DNA of 64,000 nucleotides, taken from Bacteroidota bacterium. Lineage in GTDB: Bacteria; Bacteroidota; Bacteroidia; Chitinophagales; Chitinophagaceae. Position 1 is the stretch's first letter; each line of letters begins with the position of its first letter. Below the pieces are notes generated by a model that worked only from the letters and a program-made list of their open reading frames with translations, made no database searches and was not told the origin of the DNA. Where the stretch lies: assembly GCA_023424015.1 (NCBI GenBank), contig JAFAEM010000027.1:1-64000 (forward strand), in the 5' to 3' direction. This document shows, piece after piece, positions 33,561-41,656 of the stretch. The translations under genes were made by a program, and so were the position numbers.

Positions 33561-33589
33561 ATTAAATATGAGAAACTCCTTTTCTTTAC

Positions 33590-34156
33590 TTACTTAGCTG
33601 GTGGCAACAGTACGGCGTCAACAACATGAATGATACCATTGGCGGCAGGTATTGAAGTTACAATGTTTGCGGCATTATTCACAACAACCTTACCGTCTTT
33701 GACCGTAATAGTAATATTGTCACCATTCACCTGGTTCAAAGTTTGCCCATCAGACATCATTTCCGTTCTAAGTGTTCCCACATATACATGGTATTGCAGG
33801 ATATCTTCCAGTTTTGCTTTGTTCTCAGCTTTCATCAGGTTATCCAGGGTTTCCTTACCTACTTTTTCAAAAGCAGCATTTGTAGGAGCAAACACCGTAA
33901 AGGGACCTGCGTTGGAAAGTGAGTTGACCAGGTCGGCCTGTTTTATCGCTGCAACCAGCGTAGAGTGATCGGCTGAACCGGAAGCGATCTTCACGATGTC
34001 TTTGGCAGAAACGTCATCAACAACTGAAGCCTGACCGCCGGTAAGCGGTGTGGTGCTGGTAGCATTTGTGTTGTCGGCGGCTTCATTGCTTGCATTATTG
34101 CATGAAACAAGAGCAAGGCCGGCAAACCCAACTAGTAAATTCAGAATCTGTTTCAT
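33590..34156 (-). CDS. Fasciclin-domain lipoprotein in the nos cluster
   Basis: 188 residues: lipobox LVSCNN, a low-complexity Ala/Asn/Thr linker, then one complete FAS1 domain (~50-185) with DIVKIASGSADHSTLVAAIK, GPFTVFAPTNAAFEKV and the closing AANGIIHVVDAVLLPP. FAS1 domains mediate adhesion or protein contacts outside the cell membrane. A fasciclin between nosZ and nosL is not part of the classical nos set; it may tether or stabilise the lipid-anchored NosZ, or simply share its expression. It lies 62 bp after nosZ and is followed by a terminator. Confidence 0.88.
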   Translation of the reverse strand: MKQILNLLVGFAGLALVSCNNASNEAADNTNATSTTPLTGGQASVVDDVSAKDIVKIASGSADHSTLVAAIKQADLVNSLSNAGPFTVFAPTNAAFEKVGKETLDNLMKAENKAKLEDILQYHVYVGTLRTEMMSDGQTLNQVNGDNITITVKDGKVVVNNAANIVTSIPAANGIIHVVDAVLLPPAK

Positions 34157-34177
34157 AATTGATAGTTTGAAGGTGGA

Positions 34178-34210
34178 AATAAGGGCGATCGTGAATCAAT
34201 CACCCTTATT
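34178..34210 (-). other. Hairpin between nosZ and the fasciclin gene
   Basis: AATAAGGGCGAT (34178-34189) pairs with ATCACCCTTATT (34199-34210) with one C-A mismatch. It lies 8 bp after the nosZ stop on the minus strand. No T run follows, so it may protect the 3' end of the nosZ message or partly lower downstream expression. Confidence 0.5.
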
Positions 34211-34218
34211 CTATTTTA

Positions 34219-36246
34219 TCAGTTCTTTGCAGCAGCAGTTGCATCGCCAACAGGTACTCCCTCGGTGGTTACGACCGGTTTGTTAGTACCGGTACTGAAA
34301 TGCAGTGGAACATTGGATCCTGCCGGAGACACCCTCAGGTAACCCGACATTTCCTGGTGGAGCGCGGAACAGAAGTCAGTACAATAGAAAGGATAGATAC
34401 CGGGTTTATCGGCTACCCATTTCAGCGTCTGTGTTTCTCCGGGCATGACCAGTATCTCAGCGGTGTTGGCGCCTTTGATCGCAAAGCCATGTGGTACATC
34501 CCAGTCCTGCTCCAGGTTGGTAACATGGAAATACACTTCATCACCAGCCTTCACGCCTTCGATATTGTCGGGAGTAAGGTGAGAACGTATAGCAGTCATC
34601 CAGACATGCACCTGGTTTCCTTTACGTTCCACTTTAGTCTGACCTTCTCCTTTTGAAACATAGGGGTGTGTATTTTCTTCTATTTTGAATATTTTCTTTT
34701 GTTTGTCCTTGATCATACTTGCAGGCAATGCTTCTGCATAGTGCGGTTCACCCGTAGTTGGGAAATCAAGTATCAGTTTCATTTTGTCTCCACTGATATC
34801 AAACAACTGTGCACTTTGTGTCAGTTCAGGACCGGTCGGCAGGTAACGATCTTTGGTGATTTTATTGTAGGCGATCATATATTTCCCATGAGGCTTGGCT
34901 GTAGGCCCGCCAGGGATGGAAAGGTGACCGATAGAATAGTAGGTGGGAACACGGTCCAGCACCTGCAGGTCGCTAATTCTCCATTTGACGATCTCAGAAG
35001 ATACGAACATAGATGTATAACCATTACCTTTTCCATCAAACTCGGTGTGCAAAGGTCCAAGACCGGGTTTTGCTACTTCACCGTGAAGGGCAGCTTCGTA
35101 TTTGATCACCGGAATACCATCGTATTCACCATCAAATGCCTTATCGGCGATTGCCTTTTGCACTTTAGTGAATGAAAATACAGGGATGCTGGCAGCCAGC
35201 TTGCCGGAAGCCACGATATATTCACCGGTTGGATCCACATCGGTACCGTGTGGTGATTTGGGACAGGGTATCATGTACAGCATATCAGGGCAGTCAGCAG
35301 GGTCCAACACAAGTACTTCCTTGACCATAGTGGAAGTAGCAGTATGCGTATTCTCATCATACACATTATGTGCATAGTTTACTGCCTGCTTTTTAGCCTT
35401 GCCTGCTTTCACGTATTCTTCAGCTTTCTTCCAGTTTACTGCCATCACAAAATCTTTGTCCTTGGCTGATGCATTTACTTCCAGCAGGGTATTGGCTTTT
35501 TCAGAATTGTAACAGCTGAAGAAAAACCAACCATTCGATTTTCCCTTACCGGCGCGCGACAGGTCGAAGTTGACCCCCGGCGTCCGGATCTGGAAGGCGA
35601 TGTTCATCTCACCTGAAGTTGGATTTACTGATACAAAGCTGATAGATCCTTTGAAATTTTGCTTATATGTATTGATGGGCACATCACCGTTCTGATCATC
35701 CAGCGGGACACTAAACCGTGTTGCTGCTACTACATACTCAGAGTTTTCGGTGATAAATGGTGAGGCGTGGTTACCTGCACTGTTGGGTATTTCCAGTATT
35801 TCCGCAGTACGGAAAGTTGTGAGATCGAGGCGTGCCAGCCTTGGTGTGTTATTACCATTGGCAAAAGCCCAGCGACCATCGTGCTCGCCGTTTGTTTGTG
35901 AAAGAGCGATATGGTGAAGATCATCCCAGGGTACAAAACCATGTGATGTATTCAACATGGGTTTTGTCTCTTCGCTGAAACCATACCCGCTTTCAGGTGA
36001 TTGTGAGAATACGGGCACGATGCGGAACAAACGGCCTGAAGGTATACCATAGATGCCGATCTGCCCATTGAAGCCACCCGACACTATATTATAGAATTCA
36101 TCGTATTGGCCTGGTGCCACATAAGCTTTCTCAGCATCACCCGATGCGGCTGATTGTGCAGTCTTTGGTTTGCAGCTTTGGGTTGTGAAAAGGCAAGCCG
36201 CTCCCAGTACCAGCACCATGCTGGTTTTGAAATAATAAAATTTCAT
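34219..36246 (-). CDS. nosZ: Nitrous-oxide reductase, clade II (Sec/lipoprotein type)
   Basis: Reduces N2O to N2 in the periplasm. 675 residues. The N-terminus is a Sec lipoprotein signal (TTQSC, C25) with no twin-Arg motif, which marks clade II. The beta-propeller carries the CuZ ligands: DDLHHIALS (H111, H112), EHDGRWAF (H122), SPHGTDVDP, LHTEFDG, PHGKYM and GEPHYAEAL. The C-terminal cupredoxin has the CuA site FYCTDFCSALHQEMSG (C622, C626, H630, M633). All expected ligands are seen. A cytochrome c lipoprotein gene lies 35 bp upstream under a Crp-box promoter, and the maturation genes follow. Confidence 0.97.
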   Translation of the reverse strand: MKFYYFKTSMVLVLGAACLFTTQSCKPKTAQSAASGDAEKAYVAPGQYDEFYNIVSGGFNGQIGIYGIPSGRLFRIVPVFSQSPESGYGFSEETKPMLNTSHGFVPWDDLHHIALSQTNGEHDGRWAFANGNNTPRLARLDLTTFRTAEILEIPNSAGNHASPFITENSEYVVAATRFSVPLDDQNGDVPINTYKQNFKGSISFVSVNPTSGEMNIAFQIRTPGVNFDLSRAGKGKSNGWFFFSCYNSEKANTLLEVNASAKDKDFVMAVNWKKAEEYVKAGKAKKQAVNYAHNVYDENTHTATSTMVKEVLVLDPADCPDMLYMIPCPKSPHGTDVDPTGEYIVASGKLAASIPVFSFTKVQKAIADKAFDGEYDGIPVIKYEAALHGEVAKPGLGPLHTEFDGKGNGYTSMFVSSEIVKWRISDLQVLDRVPTYYSIGHLSIPGGPTAKPHGKYMIAYNKITKDRYLPTGPELTQSAQLFDISGDKMKLILDFPTTGEPHYAEALPASMIKDKQKKIFKIEENTHPYVSKGEGQTKVERKGNQVHVWMTAIRSHLTPDNIEGVKAGDEVYFHVTNLEQDWDVPHGFAIKGANTAEILVMPGETQTLKWVADKPGIYPFYCTDFCSALHQEMSGYLRVSPAGSNVPLHFSTGTNKPVVTTEGVPVGDATAAAKN

Positions 36247-36281
36247 ATTGGTGTTAATTTAATTGAATAGTTGCGATCTAA

Positions 36282-36764
36282 TTATTTGACCCCATCGTTC
36301 TCGCGCATAAACTCCAGGATCTGGCGGGATTCATCTTTAGAAATATTCTGATTTGGCATTCTGACCAGGCACTGCTCGAGTAGTTTTTGTGCTTCGGGGT
36401 CTGTTTCCAGCATCATATCAACGTTTGTGATCATATTCATGATCCAATGTGGTTCTCTTTTCTTTGTAACATCTTTCCAACCCGGACCCACCAGCCTTTC
36501 ATCATTCAGTTTGTGGCAGGCCTGGCATTTTAATTCGTAAATGCTTTTTCCACTTGCTACCCATTCAGCGTTAAGTGGCGTGGTTAGCTCTACATCACCG
36601 GGTTTAATCTCTGACCCATGCACTTCTTTTTGATCACTTGCCGTTCCCTCTGCGGGAGTTGTTTCTGTCGTTTCGTCAGCTGGTTTTTGTTCGCTGTTGC
36701 AGGCACCCAAAAAGAAAAGGCCTGAAAGCAGGAAGACAATTGCTAGTTGTGATGTACGTTTCAT
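36282..36764 (-). CDS. Cytochrome c lipoprotein, probable electron donor to NosZ
   Basis: 160 residues from ATG 36764 (MKRTSQLAIVF); a longer frame begins inside the promoter and is rejected. Lipobox FLGACN, an acidic Thr/Glu linker, then a single-haem class I cytochrome with ELKCQACHKLNDERLVGPGW and the axial Met in VRMPNQNIS. It is anchored in the periplasm. As the first gene of the nos operon it most likely carries electrons to the CuA site of NosZ, as clade II clusters usually include such cytochromes. Confidence 0.9.
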   Translation of the reverse strand: MKRTSQLAIVFLLSGLFFLGACNSEQKPADETTETTPAEGTASDQKEVHGSEIKPGDVELTTPLNAEWVASGKSIYELKCQACHKLNDERLVGPGWKDVTKKREPHWIMNMITNVDMMLETDPEAQKLLEQCLVRMPNQNISKDESRQILEFMRENDGVK

Positions 36765-36816
36765 TTTGATGAATTGGAGGTTATAAATAAAAGTAGTATA
36801 ATACTCTTTTATGGGA

Positions 36817-36861
36817 CAAATGTATTCCGCACTGGAATCACCGTTTGTGACAACCGTCACC
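36817..36861 (-). promoter_or_regulatory. Crp/Fnr box plus -7 element of the nos operon
   Basis: On the minus strand GGTGA-CGGTTG-TCACA (36846-36861) is one base from the perfect palindrome. After exactly 21 bp comes TACATTTG (36817-36824), a perfect TAnnTTTG. The cytochrome c gene starts at 36764. It is a class II activator layout. Confidence 0.78.
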
Positions 36862-37011
36862 TCCCAGGATGATATTACTCAAAACCGGGTCCTCACTATG
36901 AAGCATATCAAATACCTTACCAAGGGGAAGGGTTTGACAACGTTCAGGAATTGGTATAATCGTCTACTAAACTAAAAGATATTTTGGTAATCGTCAAAAA
37001 TCATTAGGATT

Positions 37012-37056
37012 GCTGACCGCGGTCATGTGGACAGGAGCGCCAAAAAATTATCATTG
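37012..37056 (+). promoter_or_regulatory. Crp/Fnr box plus -7 element of the second RIC gene
   Basis: GCTGA-CCGCGG-TCATG (37012-37027), with the symmetric core TGACCGCGGTCA, is followed after exactly 21 bp by TATCATTG (37049-37056), one base off TAnnTTTG. The GTG start is at 37076. It is divergent to the nos promoter, 150 bp away. Confidence 0.65.
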
Positions 37057-37075
37057 TTAATCAAAAACTTGTCAG

Positions 37076-37825
37076 GTGCGCCTTGAGCCTATCCATCATG
37101 AATCTATCGTAACCGACCTTGTGATACGCGATCACCGGGCAACCGGCATTTTCCGGAAATACAATATCAATTTTTGCTGTGGCGGCAATATTACCCTGGA
37201 AGAAGCCTGCAAACGGACGAATGCTGATCTCCAGCAATTGCTGAAAGAACTGAACAGGACATTGCAGGTATCAAGGATGGCCGTTTCTGTGGACTCCAGC
37301 AAATGGAACATTGACTTCCTGATCGACTACCTGGTAAACGTACATCATACCTACCTTTATGACAATTTGCCCGACCTGAAAGAAACCATGGTAAAATTCA
37401 CCAGCGGTCACCAGACAAAATACGCATACCTGGGTCAGTTAATGGAGTCCTTTCAGGCATTTTACGATGATTTAATTCCTCACCTGGAGCATGAAGAGAC
37501 AGTTATTTTTCCATATATCCGACAAATTGCCCACGGGCATGAAGACCGGGAACCTTATGCGGCATTGCTGGTACGTACCCTGCGCAAGCCGATTGATACA
37601 CTGATCATGCACGAACAGGAAAACATTGAACAGTATCTTAGAAAATTCCGCGAACTCACCAATGACTATTCACCGCCAGCCAGCGCCTGTGTCACGCATA
37701 AGGTTGCACTTTCTAAATTAAAGGAGCTGGATGCTGACCTGTCGCAGCATGTATACCTTGAAAACGAACTTCTATTTCCGAAAGCCCTTCAGATCGAAAA
37801 GGAATTAAAAGCTTTTTATAAATAA
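37076..37825 (+). CDS. ric: Iron-sulfur cluster repair di-iron protein (RIC/ScdA), short form
   Basis: 249 residues. It starts at GTG 37076; an in-frame stop at 37058 leaves no earlier start. An ScdA_N domain (~1-65, TGIFRKYNINFCCGGNIT) is followed by a hemerythrin-like bundle (VHHTYLYDNLPDLKE, HLEHEETVIFPYI, MHEQENIEQYLRKF, HVYLENELLFPKAL). It repairs Fe-S or di-iron sites after NO damage. Unlike the copy at 22578 it has no DUF2249 domain, and it sits under a Crp-type box divergent to the nos operon, so it is likely induced together with N2O respiration. Confidence 0.92.
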   Translation: MRLEPIHHESIVTDLVIRDHRATGIFRKYNINFCCGGNITLEEACKRTNADLQQLLKELNRTLQVSRMAVSVDSSKWNIDFLIDYLVNVHHTYLYDNLPDLKETMVKFTSGHQTKYAYLGQLMESFQAFYDDLIPHLEHEETVIFPYIRQIAHGHEDREPYAALLVRTLRKPIDTLIMHEQENIEQYLRKFRELTNDYSPPASACVTHKVALSKLKELDADLSQHVYLENELLFPKALQIEKELKAFYK

Positions 37826-37834
37826 AAAAAATAA

Positions 37835-38377
37835 ATGGGTATGAAAAGCCTTATCATTTTTAAGGGTAAATACGGTGCCACTGCTCAATATGCGAGGTGG
37901 CTGGGGGAGGAACTCAATTTCCCGGTTCATAAAAGTGATGACAATATTGACCTGAAATCAACCGCAGCCGAACTAATTGTGATCGGTACAAGTATCTATA
38001 TCGGTAAACTGCAGATCACACCCTGGCTGAAAAATAATTTGGCTTCGCTTCGAAATGCCAGGATCTTCCTTTTTCTCGTGTCCGGCACTCCGGCAAACGA
38101 ATCCGAAAAACTGGATACCGCTATCCGTAATGGCGTGCCGGAAGAATTGCAGAAAAATATGACCGTTTTTTACCTCCCGGGCCGACTTCGAATCAGCAAC
38201 CTGTCGTGGAAAGACCGGTTTATGCTAAAAATGGGCGCACGCCTCACCAAAGATCCTCAGGTAAAAAAGGCGATGCTCACAGATTACGACCATGTCAAAA
38301 AAGAAAACCTTGCCCCTTTACTTCAAAACGTACGGGCATATTACCTGGAAAATGCAAAAACTGTTGCGCTTAGTTGA
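37835..38377 (+). CDS. Flavodoxin-domain protein (HemG-like)
   Basis: 180 residues with a flavodoxin fold: FMN-phosphate loop IIFKGKYGATAQYARWLGEE and LIVIGTSIYIGKLQ. The pattern resembles the menaquinone-dependent protoporphyrinogen oxidase HemG and related flavodoxins. It starts 9 bp after RIC, so the two are co-transcribed. It could feed electrons to RIC for cluster repair, or act in haem synthesis together with HemN; sequence alone does not decide. Confidence 0.8.
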   Translation: MGMKSLIIFKGKYGATAQYARWLGEELNFPVHKSDDNIDLKSTAAELIVIGTSIYIGKLQITPWLKNNLASLRNARIFLFLVSGTPANESEKLDTAIRNGVPEELQKNMTVFYLPGRLRISNLSWKDRFMLKMGARLTKDPQVKKAMLTDYDHVKKENLAPLLQNVRAYYLENAKTVALS

Positions 38378-38533
38378 TATTTACAGAAATCTGGTTCAGC
38401 ACTGTGATGTGAGTGAATAAATACAGTTTGCTGCTGTTTTATAACAGGCATATTGATGGCCTGCAACTTCGATTTTCGGCTTCTATAGCCCCCGTTTACT
38501 TATATTTACAGCAATTAAATTAGAATCTGAAGA

Positions 38534-39763
38534 ATGCTCGATCAGGCGCACATGACATCTTTGTTTGAGAATGCAACGGAGGGGATCATCCTCACCGGCA
38601 AAGATGGAAAGATCGTGTTGGTCAACCCCGCGGCCGAAAGAATATTCGGATACAAGGGTGAGGAACTGGTAGACCGGCCGATCGAAGTGCTGATCCCCGA
38701 TCAATTCAAGTCAAGTCATAACGGTCTTCGGGAAGGCTTCTATCAACAACCCTCCAACCGGGTCATGGGTCATGGCCGGGACCTGTTTGGCAAAAGAAAG
38801 GACGGCAGCAATATCGCAGTCGAGGTTAGCCTCAGTCACTATAGAAAAAATGAAGAACTTTTTGTTATCGCCTTTATAGTTGATATCACCCGGCGTAAGG
38901 AGATCGAAAGGGACATGCTGGAGCAGCAAAAGCAATTGGAGAAAGTAAGCAATCAGATCCGGAAGATGAATACAGAGCTGGAAGTGAAAGTGGAAGAGCG
39001 TACCATGATCCTCAAAGAAGCATTGCAGCGGCTCGAACAATCCCAGATAGAATTAAGTGAAGCACTGGATAAGGAGCGGCAGCTGAGCGAGATCAAAAGC
39101 AGGTTTGTGTCGATGGCATCACACGAATTTCGCACCCCGCTCAGCACCGTACTTTCATCGGCATCACTGCTTGAAAAATACAAGACTACCGAAGAACAAC
39201 CGAAGCGGGTAAGGCATATTGAAAAAATTAAAAATTCTGTGCGTCATCTCAACGAGATCCTGGAAGATTTTCTTTCTTTGGGCAAGCTGGATGAAGGTAA
39301 GGTGGAAACGCATGTGGGTGAACTTGATCTGAAACACTTCCTGAACGATGTGCTGGACGAAATGAAAGGACTGCTAAAGGAAGGGCAACACACAGAATTG
39401 GAATACGAGGGCGGGGAACAAATTCTTTGCGACAAAAAATTGCTGAAGAACATTCTGATCAATCTTATCACCAATGCCATAAAATTCTCTGGCGAAGAAA
39501 CCCAAATTACGATCAGGGCCTCTGTCAACGAAGAAGACGCGGTGATTTCTGTATCAGACCAGGGAATCGGGGTGGCTGAGGAAGATGTGCAACACTTGTT
39601 TTCGAGTTTTTTCAGGGGCGCCAATGCTGTCAATATACAGGGTACCGGGCTTGGACTTCATATCGTTAAAAGATATATTGACCTCATGGACGGATCAGTT
39701 GATGTAAAAAGCAAACTCAACGAAGGAACCACAATCAGCATAACCATCCCCGTAAAAGAATAG
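38534..39763 (+). CDS. PAS-sensor histidine kinase, FixL-like PAS domain
   Basis: 409 residues, no membrane segment, so cytoplasmic. A PAS domain (~5-120) is followed by a coiled coil (~120-185), a dimerisation/phosphoacceptor domain (SMASHEFRTPLS, H197) and an ATPase domain (NILINLITNAIKFS; SDQGIGV; GTGLGLHIVKRY). The PAS domain has H62 in SSHNGLREGFY and R82 in MGHGRDLFG, 20 residues apart, the same spacing and context as the haem-binding His and distal Arg of FixL, so a haem-based O2 or NO sensor is plausible though not shown. It lies 4 bp before a response regulator gene. Confidence 0.88.
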   Translation: MLDQAHMTSLFENATEGIILTGKDGKIVLVNPAAERIFGYKGEELVDRPIEVLIPDQFKSSHNGLREGFYQQPSNRVMGHGRDLFGKRKDGSNIAVEVSLSHYRKNEELFVIAFIVDITRRKEIERDMLEQQKQLEKVSNQIRKMNTELEVKVEERTMILKEALQRLEQSQIELSEALDKERQLSEIKSRFVSMASHEFRTPLSTVLSSASLLEKYKTTEEQPKRVRHIEKIKNSVRHLNEILEDFLSLGKLDEGKVETHVGELDLKHFLNDVLDEMKGLLKEGQHTELEYEGGEQILCDKKLLKNILINLITNAIKFSGEETQITIRASVNEEDAVISVSDQGIGVAEEDVQHLFSSFFRGANAVNIQGTGLGLHIVKRYIDLMDGSVDVKSKLNEGTTISITIPVKE

Positions 39764-39767
39764 CATT

Positions 39768-40823
39768 ATGAAATCTGTTTTAGTAATTGATGACAATAAC
39801 GATATCCGGGAAAACACAGCCGAGATACTTGAAATGGCAGGTTACAGAACCATCGCCGCAGAGAACGGGAAGAAGGGTGTTGAACTGGCCTTAAAAGAAA
39901 AGCCGGACCTGATCGTGTGCGATATTATGATGCCGGAACTGGATGGATATGGGGTACTGCATCTGCTTCGCAAAAACCCCGATACACAAGCCATTCCATT
40001 TATTTTTCTTACTGCCAAAACCGAAAGGTCTGACCTCCGGAAAGGTATGGAGATGGGTGCAGATGATTATATCACAAAACCTTTCGAGGACATCGAATTG
40101 CTTAACGCGATCGAAGTAAGGTTAAAGAAGGCGGAGGTATTCGATAACAAATATTCCATGTCGCCCCAGGGAATCCGCGAGTTTTTAAAAGATGTGAAAG
40201 ACAATGGGATCCTTGATAAATTGTCGGAGCAATACAGTATAGAAACCTACCCTAAAAAACAAACACTTTACCAGGAAAAAAAGCGTCCCCGGTTTTTATA
40301 CTTCCTTGTAAAAGGTAAAGTGAAAACAACGCTGACGCACGAAGATGGAAAAGAATATATCACTAATATCTATACTGATGGCGATTTAATCGGTTACCAG
40401 GCGCTAATCGATGAAAAAAATTACGAAGACAACGCAGTGATACTGGAAGAAGCAAATATTATGCAGATCCCCCGGGAAGATTTTCTTCAAATGATCTACG
40501 GTGATATCAATGTAGCCGCCAAATTTATCCGGATCATTACGCAAAATGTGAAAGAAAAAGAAGAACGACTCCTGAACCTTGCTTATAGTTCACTTCGTAA
40601 AAGGGTGGCCAGGGCCCTGGTCGATCTTCATGGCAAGTACAATCCCAATGCCGACGGCATCATCATCGATATTTCAAGGGACGATATCGCTCATTATGTA
40701 GGTACGGCCACCGAATCGCTGATCCGGACACTCAGTGATTTCAAGGCAGAAAAACTAATAGAGATCAAGGAAGGTAAGATCCGCATCACAGATGTCGAAA
40801 AATTAAAGAACCTGTTGTATTGA
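39768..40823 (+). CDS. Response regulator with a Crp-type output: REC, cNMP-like and HTH domains
   Basis: 351 residues. The receiver domain (~1-120) has the phosphoacceptor D52 in VCDIMMPELDGYG and AKTERSD and TKPF motifs. A cyclic-nucleotide-like beta roll (~145-250; YFLVKGKVKTTLTHEDGKEY, DGDLIGYQALID) and a Crp winged HTH (~275-350) with recognition helix GTATESLIRTLSDFK follow. The helix keeps the Glu and Arg that read TGA half-sites in CRP and FNR. It is coupled to the FixL-like kinase, so it is a good candidate to bind the TGA-N6-TCA boxes at the nos and RIC promoters upstream. Confidence 0.9.
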   Translation: MKSVLVIDDNNDIRENTAEILEMAGYRTIAAENGKKGVELALKEKPDLIVCDIMMPELDGYGVLHLLRKNPDTQAIPFIFLTAKTERSDLRKGMEMGADDYITKPFEDIELLNAIEVRLKKAEVFDNKYSMSPQGIREFLKDVKDNGILDKLSEQYSIETYPKKQTLYQEKKRPRFLYFLVKGKVKTTLTHEDGKEYITNIYTDGDLIGYQALIDEKNYEDNAVILEEANIMQIPREDFLQMIYGDINVAAKFIRIITQNVKEKEERLLNLAYSSLRKRVARALVDLHGKYNPNADGIIIDISRDDIAHYVGTATESLIRTLSDFKAEKLIEIKEGKIRITDVEKLKNLLY

Positions 40824-41341
40824 TCTGCATAAAAACGTTTCCCTTTGATCTACAATGCCTGATTTGAATTGGGGAGTGAGCCCCAGTCCAGGTATTTTTT
40901 TCCCTTTATTCCCATAAAATCTGTTCCTAATCGTAGATTTACGATGTAATTTTCCGTCGTCGTTGTTCTACAGGATCGATCCGGAAATATTGACTGAAGA
41001 ATGGTATGATGCACTATTTTCCAGGACCCCACGCAGCTGTTACTTTGTATTCCAATAGCGATTGAGATTCCATAAAATTTTTTAAGATCCGTTCCCTATT
41101 TCCATATCCTATGTAATTTAAGAACCACCGTCCTCCTGGAGAAACCCACCGGTGCTAACGCCGGTGGGCCACTCAAAAAAAAATCTGAAATCACTGCCCC
41201 AAAAATTAGCCTCGTAATTGTTTTTTGTAGTATTTTAGAAACTCCGATTCTTATCTATCGATTTTCAAGCCGCATCCAAGAAACATTCCTCTCCTATTTA
41301 AGCCAGGCTATCTTTTTTTACTGAATGGAAATAGTTCTAAC
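40824..41341. other. Gene-free gap with one hairpin
   Basis: No coding frame is convincing. An 8-bp stem CCCACCGG...CCGGTGGG (41145-41152 / 41161-41168) is flanked by an A run on the plus side, so on the minus strand the T run comes before the stem and it is not a standard terminator. It may be a small dispersed inverted repeat. Confidence 0.45.
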
Positions 41342-41656
41342 ATGAAAAACGGCTCAAAAACCCGGCTTGAACCTACGCCCGTGGAGGTTGCAATCGTTGC
41401 AAAATGGGCATTACAGGAGGCATGGCTGACTTGCCTCGACATCATCGATCAACGTTATAAAGACGAACTTCTCTCAAAGGCGAAAAAAGCCAAGTTGCAG
41501 GCTATGTATACTTCTTTTTTCAGCCAGGCCTTTTATACATCCGTCAAGACCAGGGCCGATATCGACGAACTGGTAAGAAACTCCAAAAGAATGCTCCACA
41601 TGCTCCGCGAGCTTGACCGAAGGGCTTGGGAAAATCTGTGCCAGCCGGCGCAGTAG
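41342..41656 (+). CDS. Uncharacterised 104-residue helical protein
   Basis: 104 residues, mostly alpha-helical and basic, no signal peptide or membrane segment. Features seen are a Trp/Leu-rich helix (VAKWALQEAWLTCLDIID), a Lys-rich helix (KAKKAKLQAMYTSFFSQ) and an Arg-rich end (RNSKRMLHMLRELDRRAW). I recognise no family. It stands alone between two gene-free gaps, ~500 bp after the response regulator. It has a normal start and codon use, but its reality rests on length and composition only. Confidence 0.5.
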   Translation: MKNGSKTRLEPTPVEVAIVAKWALQEAWLTCLDIIDQRYKDELLSKAKKAKLQAMYTSFFSQAFYTSVKTRADIDELVRNSKRMLHMLRELDRRAWENLCQPAQ

